A stretch of 64,000 bases of DNA. Origin: Sporosarcina aquimarina. GTDB taxonomy: Bacteria; Bacillota; Bacilli; Bacillales_A; Planococcaceae. The notes under the pieces are model-generated. The model had not been told where the DNA came from. It worked only from the letters and a program-made list of their open reading frames with translations, and did not search any database. Shown piece after piece: positions 56,853-64,000 of this stretch. The stretch lies in the NCBI RefSeq assembly GCF_019748715.1, contig NZ_JACLBZ010000014.1, positions 248,001 through 312,000 on the forward strand. The letters are read 5' to 3'. Numbering within the stretch: position 1 is the first letter of the stretch; each line of letters opens with the position of its first letter. The translations under genes and the position numbers were made by a program.

Positions 56853-57370
56853 CTCGGTTCGTCATCCCTCTCATTGCAGTTGTATTGTTTTTCTTGGAGC
56901 CGATTTTTAGTCTGTTCTCGCCAATTGAACAGAACGGAGAATTATTTGTATTCGTTCCGAGATTTTTGATTGTTTACTTGATTTTCATTGCGGCTTATTA
57001 CAGTCGTCAGCGGGCCATTTTATATGGTTTAATACTCGGACTCTTGTATGATATGTATCACATTGATATTATTGGACTATACACTTTTATGTACCCGCTC
57101 ATTTGTTATTTATCTACGTTGGTGATCCGCCAAATTCAGCGGCACACATTGACGGTCATGGTATTATCATTAGTGATGATTGTCTTGCTTGAAATTCTTT
57201 CGTACTTTTTTGCTAGCGTGATCGCGCTCACGTCGATCGATTTCAATGAATTCTTGACGAGTCGACTCGTGCCGACGGTGATTGCCAATTCAATATTCAT
57301 TGTGATGTTTGGCTGGACGTTTAAGCAAATTACATTAAAACGATTTTCTCAAAAACAAGCTGGTTTTTAA
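56849..57370 (+). CDS. mreD: Rod shape-determining protein MreD
   Basis: 173 aa, five or six membrane segments (FVIPLIAVVLFFLEPIFSLF at the start). RAIYGLILGLLYD-type motif seen as RAILYGLILGLLYDMYHIDIIG. Integral partner of MreC and the elongasome. Confidence 0.92.
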   Translation: MTRFVIPLIAVVLFFLEPIFSLFSPIEQNGELFVFVPRFLIVYLIFIAAYYSRQRAILYGLILGLLYDMYHIDIIGLYTFMYPLICYLSTLVIRQIQRHTLTVMVLSLVMIVLLEILSYFFASVIALTSIDFNEFLTSRLVPTVIANSIFIVMFGWTFKQITLKRFSQKQAGF

Positions 57371-57389
57371 GTATTGCGAGGTGATGTGG

Positions 57390-58061
57390 GTGACAAAATC
57401 ACAAATGGTAACCATAAAAGGAACAAAAGACGGCTTGGTGCTTCGGTTGGACGACCATTGTTCGTTTTCCGAGCTGCTGGAAGAGCTGGAGGAAAAAGTA
57501 CAGGGCACCGGACTCGAAGGCGTTGCAGAAGTGCAGTTGCATACAGGGCACCGTTATTGTGACGAACAAGACATGAAAAGCATTCTCTCGGTCATTCATC
57601 ATTCTCCTCATTTACGAGTTTCAAAGGTTCAGAGTGATGTCATATCGTTGGAAGAATGTCAGCAAAAGCTGATCGAGAAGCAATCCGAAACCTATATTGG
57701 GATTGTTCGATCAGGACAAATCGTAAAGGCGGCTGGCGATTTAGTCATTATTGGCGATGTGAATCCAAATGCCCAAGTTATTGCGGGTGGGAGTATTTAC
57801 ATTTTGGGTAGGCTGAAAGGCATAGCGCATGCGGGAGCCAAAGGTAATTTAGAAGCCGTAATAGCTGCTTCTTGGCTGGAGGCTACGCATTTGAAAATTG
57901 CGGATAAAATGGAGACGATGACGGATGAATTGACGATCCTTTCCGAACATCCTGAAATGGAATGTGCGTACATCCATGATAATGGGCAGATTGCGATTGA
58001 CCGCCTCCAAGAACTCCGACATTTACGTCCGGGCCTTGCTACATTTAAAGGAGGTATATAA
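57390..58061 (+). CDS. minC: Septum site-determining protein MinC
   Basis: 223 aa from GTG 57390 (GAGGTGAT upstream). N domain (MVTIKGTKDGLVLRLDDHCSFSELLEELEEK) that inhibits FtsZ, linker, and C-terminal beta-helix (RSGQIVKAAGDLVIIGDVNPNAQVIAGGSIYILGRLKGIAHAGA) that binds MinD. Ends 1 nt before the minD start. Confidence 0.94.
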   Translation: MTKSQMVTIKGTKDGLVLRLDDHCSFSELLEELEEKVQGTGLEGVAEVQLHTGHRYCDEQDMKSILSVIHHSPHLRVSKVQSDVISLEECQQKLIEKQSETYIGIVRSGQIVKAAGDLVIIGDVNPNAQVIAGGSIYILGRLKGIAHAGAKGNLEAVIAASWLEATHLKIADKMETMTDELTILSEHPEMECAYIHDNGQIAIDRLQELRHLRPGLATFKGGI

Positions 58062-58062
58062 T

Positions 58063-58863
58063 TTGGGAGAAGCAATTGTTATTACTTCTGGTAAGGGTGG
58101 CGTCGGTAAAACAACTACGTCCGCCAATCTCGGCACCGCCCTTGCATTACAAGGAAAAAAAGTTTGTTTAATTGATACAGATATCGGTCTGCGAAATTTA
58201 GACGTTATTCTCGGCTTGGAAAACCGGATTATTTACGATCTTGTCGATGTCGTCGAAGGCCGTTGTAAGATACATCAAGCCCTTGTAAAAGACAAGCGCT
58301 TTGATGATCGTCTGTTTTTATTGCCGGCTGCTCAGACGACGGATAAAAGCGCCGTATCTCCAGAGCAGATGAAAAAACTCATCACAGAATTGAAAATGGA
58401 TTACGATTATATTTTGATCGACTGTCCTGCAGGCATCGAGCAAGGATATAAAAATGCCATTGCCGGAGCGGATCGGGCAATTGTTGTCACGACTCCGGAA
58501 ATTTCTGCCGTTCGTGATGCAGATCGGATCATCGGATTACTAGAATCAGAAAAAGATATAGAACCACCAAAATTGATCATCAACCGAATAAAAGGCCGTT
58601 TGATGGAAAGCGGAGACGCGCTTGACGTCAATGAAATCACAACACATTTGTCGATTGACTTGCTAGGGATCGTCTTAGACGATGAAAACGTGATTTCTTC
58701 TTCCAATAAAGGCGAGCCTGTCGTGATGGACCCTTCCAATCCGGCTGCTGTAGGCTATCGTAATATTGCACGCCGCATTTTGGGTGAATCTGTGCCGTTG
58801 ATGTCCATGGATACAGGGAAAACAGGATTTTTCGGTAAATTGAAATCATTGTTTAGTAAATAA
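58063..58863 (+). CDS. minD: Septum site-determining ATPase MinD
   Basis: 266 aa from TTG 58063 after AAAGGAGG; a longer frame from 57964 lies inside minC. Deviant Walker A SGKGGVGKTT (9-18) with the signature Lys11, IDTDIGLRNLD, DYILIDCPAGIEQG, and a C-terminal amphipathic membrane-targeting helix (FFGKLKSLFSK). Positions MinC at the membrane near poles. Confidence 0.97.
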   Translation: MGEAIVITSGKGGVGKTTTSANLGTALALQGKKVCLIDTDIGLRNLDVILGLENRIIYDLVDVVEGRCKIHQALVKDKRFDDRLFLLPAAQTTDKSAVSPEQMKKLITELKMDYDYILIDCPAGIEQGYKNAIAGADRAIVVTTPEISAVRDADRIIGLLESEKDIEPPKLIINRIKGRLMESGDALDVNEITTHLSIDLLGIVLDDENVISSSNKGEPVVMDPSNPAAVGYRNIARRILGESVPLMSMDTGKTGFFGKLKSLFSK

Positions 58864-58871
58864 TTGAAATG

Positions 58872-58904
58872 AAACTCAGTGCCATTAAGGTACTGAGTTT
58901 TTTT
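58872..58904 (+). terminator. Terminator after minD
   Basis: AAACTCAGT / ACTGAGTTT stem, loop GCCATTAAGGT, seven T. Confidence 0.88.
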
Positions 58905-58971
58905 GCGTCTATTTTCCACCCGCATTTCTAGAGCCGTTCTTTCATACACTGCAGGTAAGGGAGGGGAAGTG

Positions 58972-59514
58972 GTGAAGTGGAAAACCAAATGGATAATCGC
59001 TTTTCTTTTGACTGTGTCTGTAGTCGCTTTGTCAAAAATGGAAGAACGCCAACTCGTCAACATACCTATAACGCAATACGTCACAACAGGTAAAGATTTT
59101 GTAGTCATGAAAAAATGGGTTTCCTCCTGGATTGCGGATGATGAATCCATCACAGTATCAGCTGAAGCAGCATTCGACCCATTCGCCAAATATGAATCGT
59201 TTCAGCCTTACCAGGATGGTGCGATTATTTCGTACACTCAACCATTATCGATAACGTCACAAGGAAACGGACTCGTTGTATTTACAGGCTATACCCGCCA
59301 GTCAGGCAAAACGGTGACGATACAGTATGACAATGGAGACGAGGTGACGTACGGATTTGTCGGTTCTTTTTCGACGTTGCCCTATACAACCGTCAGACGA
59401 GGGGATGAAATCGCCATGATGGATGAAGACGCTGTGTATATACGTGTGAAACGCAATGGTATTCCATTGGAGCCTACAGTACTCGCAACCTATATGACAG
59501 GCGACCTCGAATGA
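58972..59514 (+). CDS. spoIVFA: SpoIVFA-like protein with degenerate LytM/M23 domain
   Basis: 180 aa from GTG 58972 (GGGAGGGG upstream; GTG 58969 also possible). Membrane helix WIIAFLLTVSVVALSKM, then a C-terminal M23-like strand domain (LVVFTGYTRQSGKTVTIQYDNGDEVTYGFVGSF, VRRGDEIA) that lacks the HxxxD/HxH zinc ligands, so it is not a peptidase. SpoIVFA holds SpoIVFB inactive until a forespore signal. Overlaps spoIVFB. Confidence 0.85.
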   Translation: MKWKTKWIIAFLLTVSVVALSKMEERQLVNIPITQYVTTGKDFVVMKKWVSSWIADDESITVSAEAAFDPFAKYESFQPYQDGAIISYTQPLSITSQGNGLVVFTGYTRQSGKTVTIQYDNGDEVTYGFVGSFSTLPYTTVRRGDEIAMMDEDAVYIRVKRNGIPLEPTVLATYMTGDLE

Positions 59515-60128
59515 AATTTCGCATTCATCCAATTTTATTGCCGATTTTTTTATTTTTTATGATTGTCGGAGGCGTCTCATTGTATGCCATGATCTTATTT
59601 TCACTATTATTCCATGAGGTTGGACACATATGGGCTGCCAAACAAGCAGGGATGAATGTTCGCAGCTGCACAATCTTGCCGTACGGAGGAGAATTGCAAA
59701 TCGTCAATCGTCAGTTGGCAACAAAACAGCAACGGCTGATCGTAGCACTTGGCGGACCGCTCGCGACAGCCGTTCTGTTACTCATTGCTTTACTCGTCTC
59801 ATTCCCGGGAAGCGCTCAGCTTATTCAAATTCAACTCATATTGCTGGCCGTCAATTTGTTACCCATCCTGCCTCTAGACGGTGGACAAGCACTCTCCGTA
59901 TTACTGGAAAGTAAAGACGATAAATACTCCTCACGCTCGATATTCACGCTCTATTCCGTCATCGCGTCAATTGCCTTGTTTTTATTTTTAAGCATGTATC
60001 TGCCAGAAAGCCTTCCTTACACAATTGTAGCTGCTTTCCTAGCGGTTCAAAACATCATCTCCTACCGTTTCCGTAAGTATGAGCAGGTATTTGAGCAAAT
60101 GTCGAAAGCACGGAGAACAACGGCTTAA
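59511..60128 (+). CDS. spoIVFB: SpoIVFB-like intramembrane metalloprotease
   Basis: 205 aa. Site-2 protease that releases pro-sigma-K in the mother cell. Zinc motif HEVGH at residues 35-39 inside a membrane segment, third ligand in NLLPILPLDGGQAL (about 118-131). Six hydrophobic segments; it lacks the C-terminal CBS domain of the 288-aa B. subtilis enzyme. Its last bases are included in the duplicated segment that follows. Confidence 0.9.
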   Translation: MKFRIHPILLPIFLFFMIVGGVSLYAMILFSLLFHEVGHIWAAKQAGMNVRSCTILPYGGELQIVNRQLATKQQRLIVALGGPLATAVLLLIALLVSFPGSAQLIQIQLILLAVNLLPILPLDGGQALSVLLESKDDKYSSRSIFTLYSVIASIALFLFLSMYLPESLPYTIVAAFLAVQNIISYRFRKYEQVFEQMSKARRTTA

Positions 60129-60245
60129 GGGCGGAATCTAGATGTATACCCGAGACTGGGTGCATCATATCCTGAGACCGCTTTGGCGCTGAGAGATTTT
60201 ACGGCATGAGCCAACTAGTGAAGGGGGTGTTAGTTGACTTATGGC
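60112..60245 (+). repeat. Duplicated leader segment, copy 1
   Basis: About 130 nt matching 61209-61346 with roughly a dozen differences. It includes the end of spoIVFB (CGGAGAACAACGGCTTAA), a 16-codon mini-ORF (60142-60192, MYTRDWVHHILRPLWR) and a hairpin (60203-60219 with 60229-60245) whose loop GAAGGGGGT is the ribosome site of the ORF starting at ATG 60241. Confidence 0.8.
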
Positions 60246-60392
60246 AACTAATGCCCCCGAGTTGCGCTTACAAAAGGAAAAGAAATCGAACGGATATTGG
60301 CTGAGTTGGAATATGAGGAATTTGAAAAATTGAAGGTTCAGCAGAAACAGATGAAGCAACAGAAAGGGATAAATCAAAAGAGACAACCATAA
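60241..60392 (+). pseudogene. Internally deleted copy of the 61342 gene
   Basis: Begins MATNAPELRLQ, matching the start of the 61342 gene, then jumps within an AAGGAAAAG tract to the sequence matching 62032 onward and frameshifts, stopping at 60331. In the original frame the rest reads LEYEEFEKLKVQQKQMKQQK to a stop at 60390. About 660 bp present in copy 2 is missing. Confidence 0.8.
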
Positions 60393-60475
60393 ATCATATC
60401 GAAAGACTTTGATTATTATGGAGGTTATTGGAAAGATAAAATGTTATCATTGAGTGAAGTGAGAAATAATGGGTG

Positions 60476-60498
60476 TTAAGCAAACGGGCCATATTGCG
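60476..60498. repeat. GGGCC-loop mini-hairpin, copy a
   Basis: TTAAGCAAACGGGCCATATTGC; short GCAA/TTGC stem. Almost the same sequence follows copy 2 at 62231-62252. Confidence 0.45.
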
Positions 60499-60517
60499 AA
60501 AAAAACAGTAATTAAGA

Positions 60518-60943
60518 TTGTTTGAAAGGATTGGAGGGTTAACCATTTTCCTTGTAGTTATTATCATTTTATTGCTTGTTATGTCCTTATTGTTCAGTGG
60601 AAAAACTCTGTACAATAAATGGGTTAAAATATTGGTAATACTCTATTATCTAATTATTACTTTCGTATTCATCTATGGTTATCATCGTATTCACGAGAAA
60701 TACAATATGTATGACGGACCTGTCATACCAGAGGGCTGGGACGTAAATAGGAATTGGGCATACGGGTTTAGTTTTGCTTTTATCATTCCAATCGCGATTC
60801 TTTTTTTATACGCAATAACTCAAAAAATAAAGCCGATGGAAAGAAAACGTTGGACTTATTTTATAAGAGCCATATTGCTTGGTGTAATAGTATTATTTAT
60901 TTTATTTAGTATTTTTAATCTTGCATATGGTTTGAGTCCTTGA
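60518..60943 (+). CDS. Small membrane protein, 141 aa
   Basis: Three to four membrane segments (LTIFLVVIIILLLVMSLLFSG, ILVILYYLIITFVFIYGY, YGFSFAFIIPIAILFLYAI, AILLGVIVLFILFSIF). The start is uncertain: TTG 60518 has no ribosome site, while GGAGGG at 60533 precedes only a non-standard ATT. It follows the deleted cassette copy where copy 2 is followed by a different small membrane protein, a pattern seen for immunity genes, but no function is shown. Confidence 0.55.
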   Translation: MFERIGGLTIFLVVIIILLLVMSLLFSGKTLYNKWVKILVILYYLIITFVFIYGYHRIHEKYNMYDGPVIPEGWDVNRNWAYGFSFAFIIPIAILFLYAITQKIKPMERKRWTYFIRAILLGVIVLFILFSIFNLAYGLSP

Positions 60944-60995
60944 GTTAGTTTACTAGCCATGGTTAATTTAACGGATGCATTTCTTGCATAAAATT

Positions 60996-61025
60996 TGTGC
61001 TCCAATCGGGCGCGATTGTGGCACA
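60996..61025. repeat. GGGCGC-loop mini-hairpin, copy b
   Basis: TGTGC-TC-CAATC-GGGCGC-GATTG-TG-GCACA, a two-part stem around a GGGCGC loop, directly before a terminator. Confidence 0.55.
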
Positions 61026-61028
61026 TTC

Positions 61029-61074
61029 AAAAGGGTCAATTTCTCAATTTTTTGTTGAGGAGTTGACCTTTTTG
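61029..61074 (+). terminator. Terminator downstream of small membrane protein
   Basis: AAAGGGTCAA...CTCAA / TTGAG...TTGACCTTTTT; strong two-part stem with T run. Confidence 0.75.
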
Positions 61075-61208
61075 TTGTTTTATTTCTCCTAATTACCATA
61101 GTCAAAATTCCATAAAGTCCATTTCCGCTTTATTGCAAACATAACAGATACATGTTCTCGTTAAAACTTGGTAATATTTCGACAATAGTCGATTTATTTA
61201 AAGAAATA

Positions 61209-61346
61209 CCACGGAAAAGAACGGCTTAAGGGCGGAATCAAGATGTATGCCCGAGACTGGATGCATCATGTCCTGAGACCGCTTTGGCGCTGAGGGATTT
61301 TACGCCATGAGCCAACTAGTGAAGGGGGTACTAGTTGACTCGTGGC
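61209..61346 (+). repeat. Duplicated leader segment, copy 2, with start-codon hairpin
   Basis: Mini-ORF at 61243-61293 (MYARDWMHHVLRPLWR). Hairpin: GCCATGAGCCAACTAGT (61304-61320) pairs with ACTAGTTGACTCGTGGC (61330-61346), one C-A mismatch and one wobble; the 9-nt loop GAAGGGGGT is the ribosome site and the GTG start (61342) is inside the stem. The 155 nt between 61075 and 61209 hold no gene. Confidence 0.75.
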
Positions 61347-61695
61347 AATGAACGATCCCCTGTTGCGCTTACAAGCTGTGCAAACGCGAGCGGCAACCTT
61401 TATGCAGCAACAGGGGGTATCGCTTCAACAGAAGGCATCTATGGACCAGCTATCTCCTGCTGAAAAAGACAACTTTGAAAGTATGTTGAAGGAAATCAAG
61501 AGATTGCAACTGGCATTGCGTTTATTTGGATCTTATTATGACGAGTGCATTCATTTGCGGATGCCAAGTTTGGATGTATCGGATAAGTCGTTAGTTCAGC
61601 GTGAGTGGCTGATGACGGCAATGGATTATTACGGAGAAGCTTTTACAAAAGAACGACTGGCCAATTTTCCAAGTGAGCCACCGAAGAAATACTAG
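61342..61695 (+). CDS. Unrecognised protein, N-terminal part before in-frame amber codon
   Basis: 117 codons from GTG 61342 (ATG 61348 possible) to TAG 61693. Helical, soluble (ESMLKEIKRLQLALRLFGSYYDECIHLRM). The frame continues without another stop through the next entry: six codons separate TAG from the GTG at 61714, which has no good ribosome site. A single 268-codon gene interrupted by one amber codon is therefore the simplest reading. Family not recognised. Confidence 0.6.
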   Translation: MAMNDPLLRLQAVQTRAATFMQQQGVSLQQKASMDQLSPAEKDNFESMLKEIKRLQLALRLFGSYYDECIHLRMPSLDVSDKSLVQREWLMTAMDYYGEAFTKERLANFPSEPPKKY

Positions 61696-61713
61696 AAAGA
61701 GCAATTAGTAGCT

Positions 61714-62148
61714 GTGCCCGATTATTTACGAGCGAAACGAGCATATGATGTAGCCGTTTTACGAGGAGAGCAGGTGTCCGCACAGGAGTTGCTGCGAGTC
61801 CAGAAAGGAATGGACCCGGAATTATTGAAGGATTTGGCACACCCTCGTTATCAGGCTTTTGTATTGAGTGATTGTGTTGCAGAAGACATATTGTCCGAAA
61901 AGAAAGCGAATGATTTTTTAGCAGCTGTAGAAGTGGCAACAGATCAAGGAACTGTTTTTTATAATGACACTTTCGGGGGCAAACAAATGAATGTCTACAG
62001 TTCCCAAACGTTATTTGAGCAGTTCTTTAAAGGAAAAGCAATCGATCGGATATTGGATGAGTTGGAATATGAGGAATTTGAAAAATTGAAGGCGCAGCAG
62101 AAACAAATGAAACAACAGAAGGGGATGAATCAAAGAAGGAAGTCATAA
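61714..62148 (+). CDS. Unrecognised protein, C-terminal part after amber codon
   Basis: 144 aa if started at GTG 61714. Same frame as the preceding entry. Contains SDCVAEDILSEKKANDFLAAVEVATDQGTVFYNDTFGGKQ and a basic/acidic C-terminal coiled coil (IDRILDELEYEEFEKLKAQQKQMKQQK). Its C-terminal region is the part preserved in the deleted copy at 60274-60392. No function assigned. Confidence 0.55.
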   Translation: MPDYLRAKRAYDVAVLRGEQVSAQELLRVQKGMDPELLKDLAHPRYQAFVLSDCVAEDILSEKKANDFLAAVEVATDQGTVFYNDTFGGKQMNVYSSQTLFEQFFKGKAIDRILDELEYEEFEKLKAQQKQMKQQKGMNQRRKS

Positions 62149-62277
62149 GTATCAGTTAAAACTTCTAATATTATGGAGGTTATTGGAAAGTTAAAATGTT
62201 ATCATTGAGTGAAATGATAAATAATGGATGTTAAGCAAACGGGCCATTATGCAGACCAAAAAAGGGGATAACTTGTT

Positions 62278-62478
62278 ATGTTATTTAATAAAGAACATCC
62301 GTGGCGTTTTGCTATCGGAAATTGGGGAGCATTTGTTGTGGCAACTATATTGCTCTTGATATTTGATAATAATAAATATCTAATGCTTGGTCTTTTAACC
62401 TCAGCAATAATTGTAACGATTGGGAACGCAATTTATGTACTTTACAAAAAGCGGAATTCAAGAGCAGAGAAAAAATAA
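62278..62478 (+). CDS. Small membrane protein, 66 aa
   Basis: ATG 62278 after AAAAGGGGATA. Two membrane segments (IGNWGAFVVATILLLIF, LMLGLLTSAIIVTIGNAIYVLY) and a basic tail KKRNSRAEKK. Follows copy 2 of the duplicated cassette. Unrecognised. Confidence 0.6.
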   Translation: MLFNKEHPWRFAIGNWGAFVVATILLLIFDNNKYLMLGLLTSAIIVTIGNAIYVLYKKRNSRAEKK

Positions 62479-62510
62479 AGTATTTATTTTCAGACGTCAA
62501 TAATACAGTA

Positions 62511-62539
62511 TTTTAAGCAAATGGGGGCTTTACTTAAAG
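62511..62539. repeat. GGGGGC-loop mini-hairpin, copy d
   Basis: TTTTAAG / CTTAAAG stem enclosing CAAATGGGGGCTTTA. Confidence 0.45.
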
Positions 62540-62675
62540 ATCGTTGAGCTGCTTCAGGCAAATTAGATACTAGATTCCTATTTGAGGTTCTAATTGGAGA
62601 TTAGTGATTTAAAAATGAACGGATTAGCTCAATAGAACATCCCTTTCATTTTCAGTTTAGAGGAGGAAGGTAATT

Positions 62676-63011
62676 ATGTTAGATGGTCTTTTTGATTGTA
62701 ATCCACTTGCCATAATCCGTTTTAAGATTGACGACGAAAAAGAAGAGCATGGGGAGTACATGGGTGGATTTTCAACTTGGGTTCCCGATGAATTGACTGA
62801 ACACCTTGAACATAATTTCGGTAAGGTCACACTTGTTCAACAAACTGAAACCAAGATTCGGTACACATACAAGTATGGGAAAAAAGGCGGGAATAGAGAA
62901 GGGAAAATACTTGTGACGTTCGATTACTTGTGGGATCAGAAAGCGGAGAGGGTTAATAAACTTGTCCCTTATTGGATTGCAAAGGGGCGGCAATCCAATA
63001 GGGGACAGTAA
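62676..63011 (+). CDS. Small soluble acidic/aromatic protein, 111 aa
   Basis: ATG 62676 after GAGGAGGAAGG. Strand-rich: LAIIRFKIDDEKEEHGEYMGGFSTWVPDELTEHLEHNFGKVTLVQQTETKIRYTY. No signal peptide or membrane helix, no recognised motif. Size and setting resemble orphan immunity-type genes; that is only a context argument. A 9-bp inverted repeat GTAATTAGG/CCTAATTAC (63008-63040) follows. Confidence 0.65.
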   Translation: MLDGLFDCNPLAIIRFKIDDEKEEHGEYMGGFSTWVPDELTEHLEHNFGKVTLVQQTETKIRYTYKYGKKGGNREGKILVTFDYLWDQKAERVNKLVPYWIAKGRQSNRGQ

Positions 63012-63059
63012 TTAGGAAATTAATTCTTATGCCTAATTACCGAATGCTCAATTTTTCTT

Positions 63060-63084
63060 GTTCAATCAACGGGGGCGATTGTTG
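63060..63084. repeat. GGGGGC-loop mini-hairpin, copy e
   Basis: CAATC-AACGGGGGC-GATTG (63063-63081). Same CAATC/GATTG stem as the hairpin at 60996. The remaining sequence to 63374 holds no gene that I can support. Confidence 0.5.
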
Positions 63085-63374
63085 TATTATCATCTCCGTT
63101 CCTATTAAACTAATGAGGCTTTGCTTAATAAGTCTAATTTTAAAAAACCTATTCCTAGCATTTGCAAGGTGGGCTAACCTAATTTTTTGAGACAATCGAT
63201 ATCTTGGACTGTAGTTCAAGTACTTTAAATTTTAATATAAACACTATTGGGTAGCACCGTTTATTTATGAGAACGGGGTCATGTTTTTTAAAGTTTCTAG
63301 AATTCAACATATAAACAACTGTTTTTCTGTTTACCTTTTATAAACTCAATCGTTATACAAGTAGGAGGGGAGAA

Positions 63375-63683
63375 ATGAATGATACATTCGGGAAGAAATT
63401 GCAGCAAAAGTTACGTCCAGTATTTCTAACCTTAATATGGGAGCAAGTAAAGAAGATGCAGAAGATATTACACAAGAAACAGCCTTACAATTTCTTCAAT
63501 ATATCGATGGAATAGACATCGATCTTGCACAGGCCTGGCTTTACAGAGTAGCAATTAATAAATATTATGACATGTTGAAGAAGAAGAAAATCCGTGAAAA
63601 TTACATACTTGCATTTAATTATGAATGAACTTTTTAATTATGAAACACCGGAACATTTCTTGTTGATGAAGCGAGAGGAATAG
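63375..63683 (+). pseudogene. ECF-type sigma-70 factor remnant
   Basis: ATG 63375 after GTAGGAGGGG starts MNDTFGKKLQQKLRPVFLTL, then the frame slips before 63437. The sigma region-2 sequence continues as MGASKEDAEDITQETALQFLQYI...AWLYRVAINKYYDMLKKKKIRENYILAFNYE, stops, and a third frame gives ELFNYETPEHFLLMKREE to 63683. Region 4 is missing. At least two frameshifts and a 3' deletion mark it as decayed. Confidence 0.8.
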
Positions 63684-63719
63684 CAGGAAGATAAATGAAT
63701 AGTGAAAGTAGGTTTGTGT

Positions 63720-63920
63720 ATGACAAAACAACACGTAAAAATGCGCTTCGCATTCGGCACAGCTTTGACTCTGGTGATTTGTTTAGCAGTTACATCCGAA
63801 AGCATTTTTGCCTCAGCTGGACAAGTCCAAGCTAAGCTCACAAATGCAGCTCATGTCGTGAAATTCAACACGCGGCTATCAGCAACTCATTCGATGAAAG
63901 ACGCCAGTTTTGCGATCTGA
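63720..63920 (+). CDS. Short exported peptide or truncated secreted protein
   Basis: 66 aa from ATG 63720. Signal peptide MRFAFGTALTLVICLAVTSESIFASA with probable cleavage after ASA, then about 35 residues with no recognised domain. It lies beside the sigma-factor remnant and could be the truncated front of a larger secreted protein. No strong ribosome site. Confidence 0.4.
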   Translation: MTKQHVKMRFAFGTALTLVICLAVTSESIFASAGQVQAKLTNAAHVVKFNTRLSATHSMKDASFAI

Positions 63921-64000
63921 CTAAGTGCTTTCTTCTTGGATTTCAAATCATTTCAGTGGGATTATTCCATGCATTCACACTCAAATCCCGGACCACTTTC

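Noticed and set aside
57964..58062. Extended minD start inside minC
   Set aside because: No ribosome site and no homology; TTG 58063 after AAAGGAGG yields the normal MinD start.
60480..60500. GTTAAGC near the mini-hairpins as an integron attC half site
   Set aside because: The matching RYYYAAC partner was not found at a suitable distance, and no integron integrase is present in the window.

Overview
The window looks like chromosomal DNA of a spore-forming, low-GC Gram-positive bacterium of the Bacillaceae/Planococcaceae. Sporosarcina or a close relative is my best guess from protein flavour and gene order, not from a database comparison. The backbone follows the Bacillus subtilis order ysoA-tig-clpX-lonA-engB-hemAXCDBL-spoVID-valS-folC-(comC)-spoIIB-maf-radC-mreBCD-minCD-spoIVFA-spoIVFB. 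AGGAGG-type ribosome sites and GTG/TTG starts are common, and sporulation genes are present. I saw no rRNA, tRNA or CRISPR array.

Layout. 1-9.7 kb: a partial LytR-CpsA-Psr gene, an HTH+DUF1232 regulator, an HD phosphohydrolase, a MOSC protein, an Aquifex-type aconitase with a tiny zinc-ribbon gene and a metallo-beta-lactamase-fold hydrolase, acetoacetyl-CoA synthetase, and a SIMPL protein. 9.8-16.8 kb: proteostasis block (TPR protein, trigger factor, ClpX, Lon, EngB). 16.9-23.5 kb: haem operon from glutamyl-tRNA to uroporphyrinogen III. 23.8-30.7 kb: short SpoVID-like protein, a small gene on the opposite strand, T-box-controlled valS, two opposed ATP-grasp genes, folC. 30.8-42.7 kb: a complete type IV pilus operon (minor pilins, VanW-like protein, PilB, PilT, PilC, pilin, PilM, PilN, PilO, prepilin peptidase) lying where B. 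subtilis has only comC. 42.8-44.7 kb: spoIIB-like, maf and the front of radC.

radC is split by a Tn554-family element of about 9.95 kb (44666-54612) with tnpA, tnpB, tnpC, a helicase-like gene, an unrecognised partner gene, and a Mef-like efflux pump plus Msr-like ABC-F protein. The resistance cassette has three tiny leader ORFs. One resembles the ErmD/ErmK leader as I remember it but no erm gene follows. The other two both end Leu-Leu-Phe-Tyr and sit in alternative-pairing RNAs, suggesting drug-induced translational attenuation.

54.6-60.1 kb returns to the backbone: the radC tail, mreBCD, minCD, spoIVFAB. 60.1-64.0 kb is accessory and decayed: a duplicated cassette whose first copy has an internal deletion and whose second has an in-frame amber codon, each with a hairpin holding the ribosome site in its loop; small membrane-protein ORFs; several hairpins with a GGGC-type loop; and a frameshifted ECF sigma-factor remnant. 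Two intergenic arrays with a 21-bp period (23.57 and 27.64 kb) and a 129-bp dispersed-type repeat (18.43 kb) are also present.
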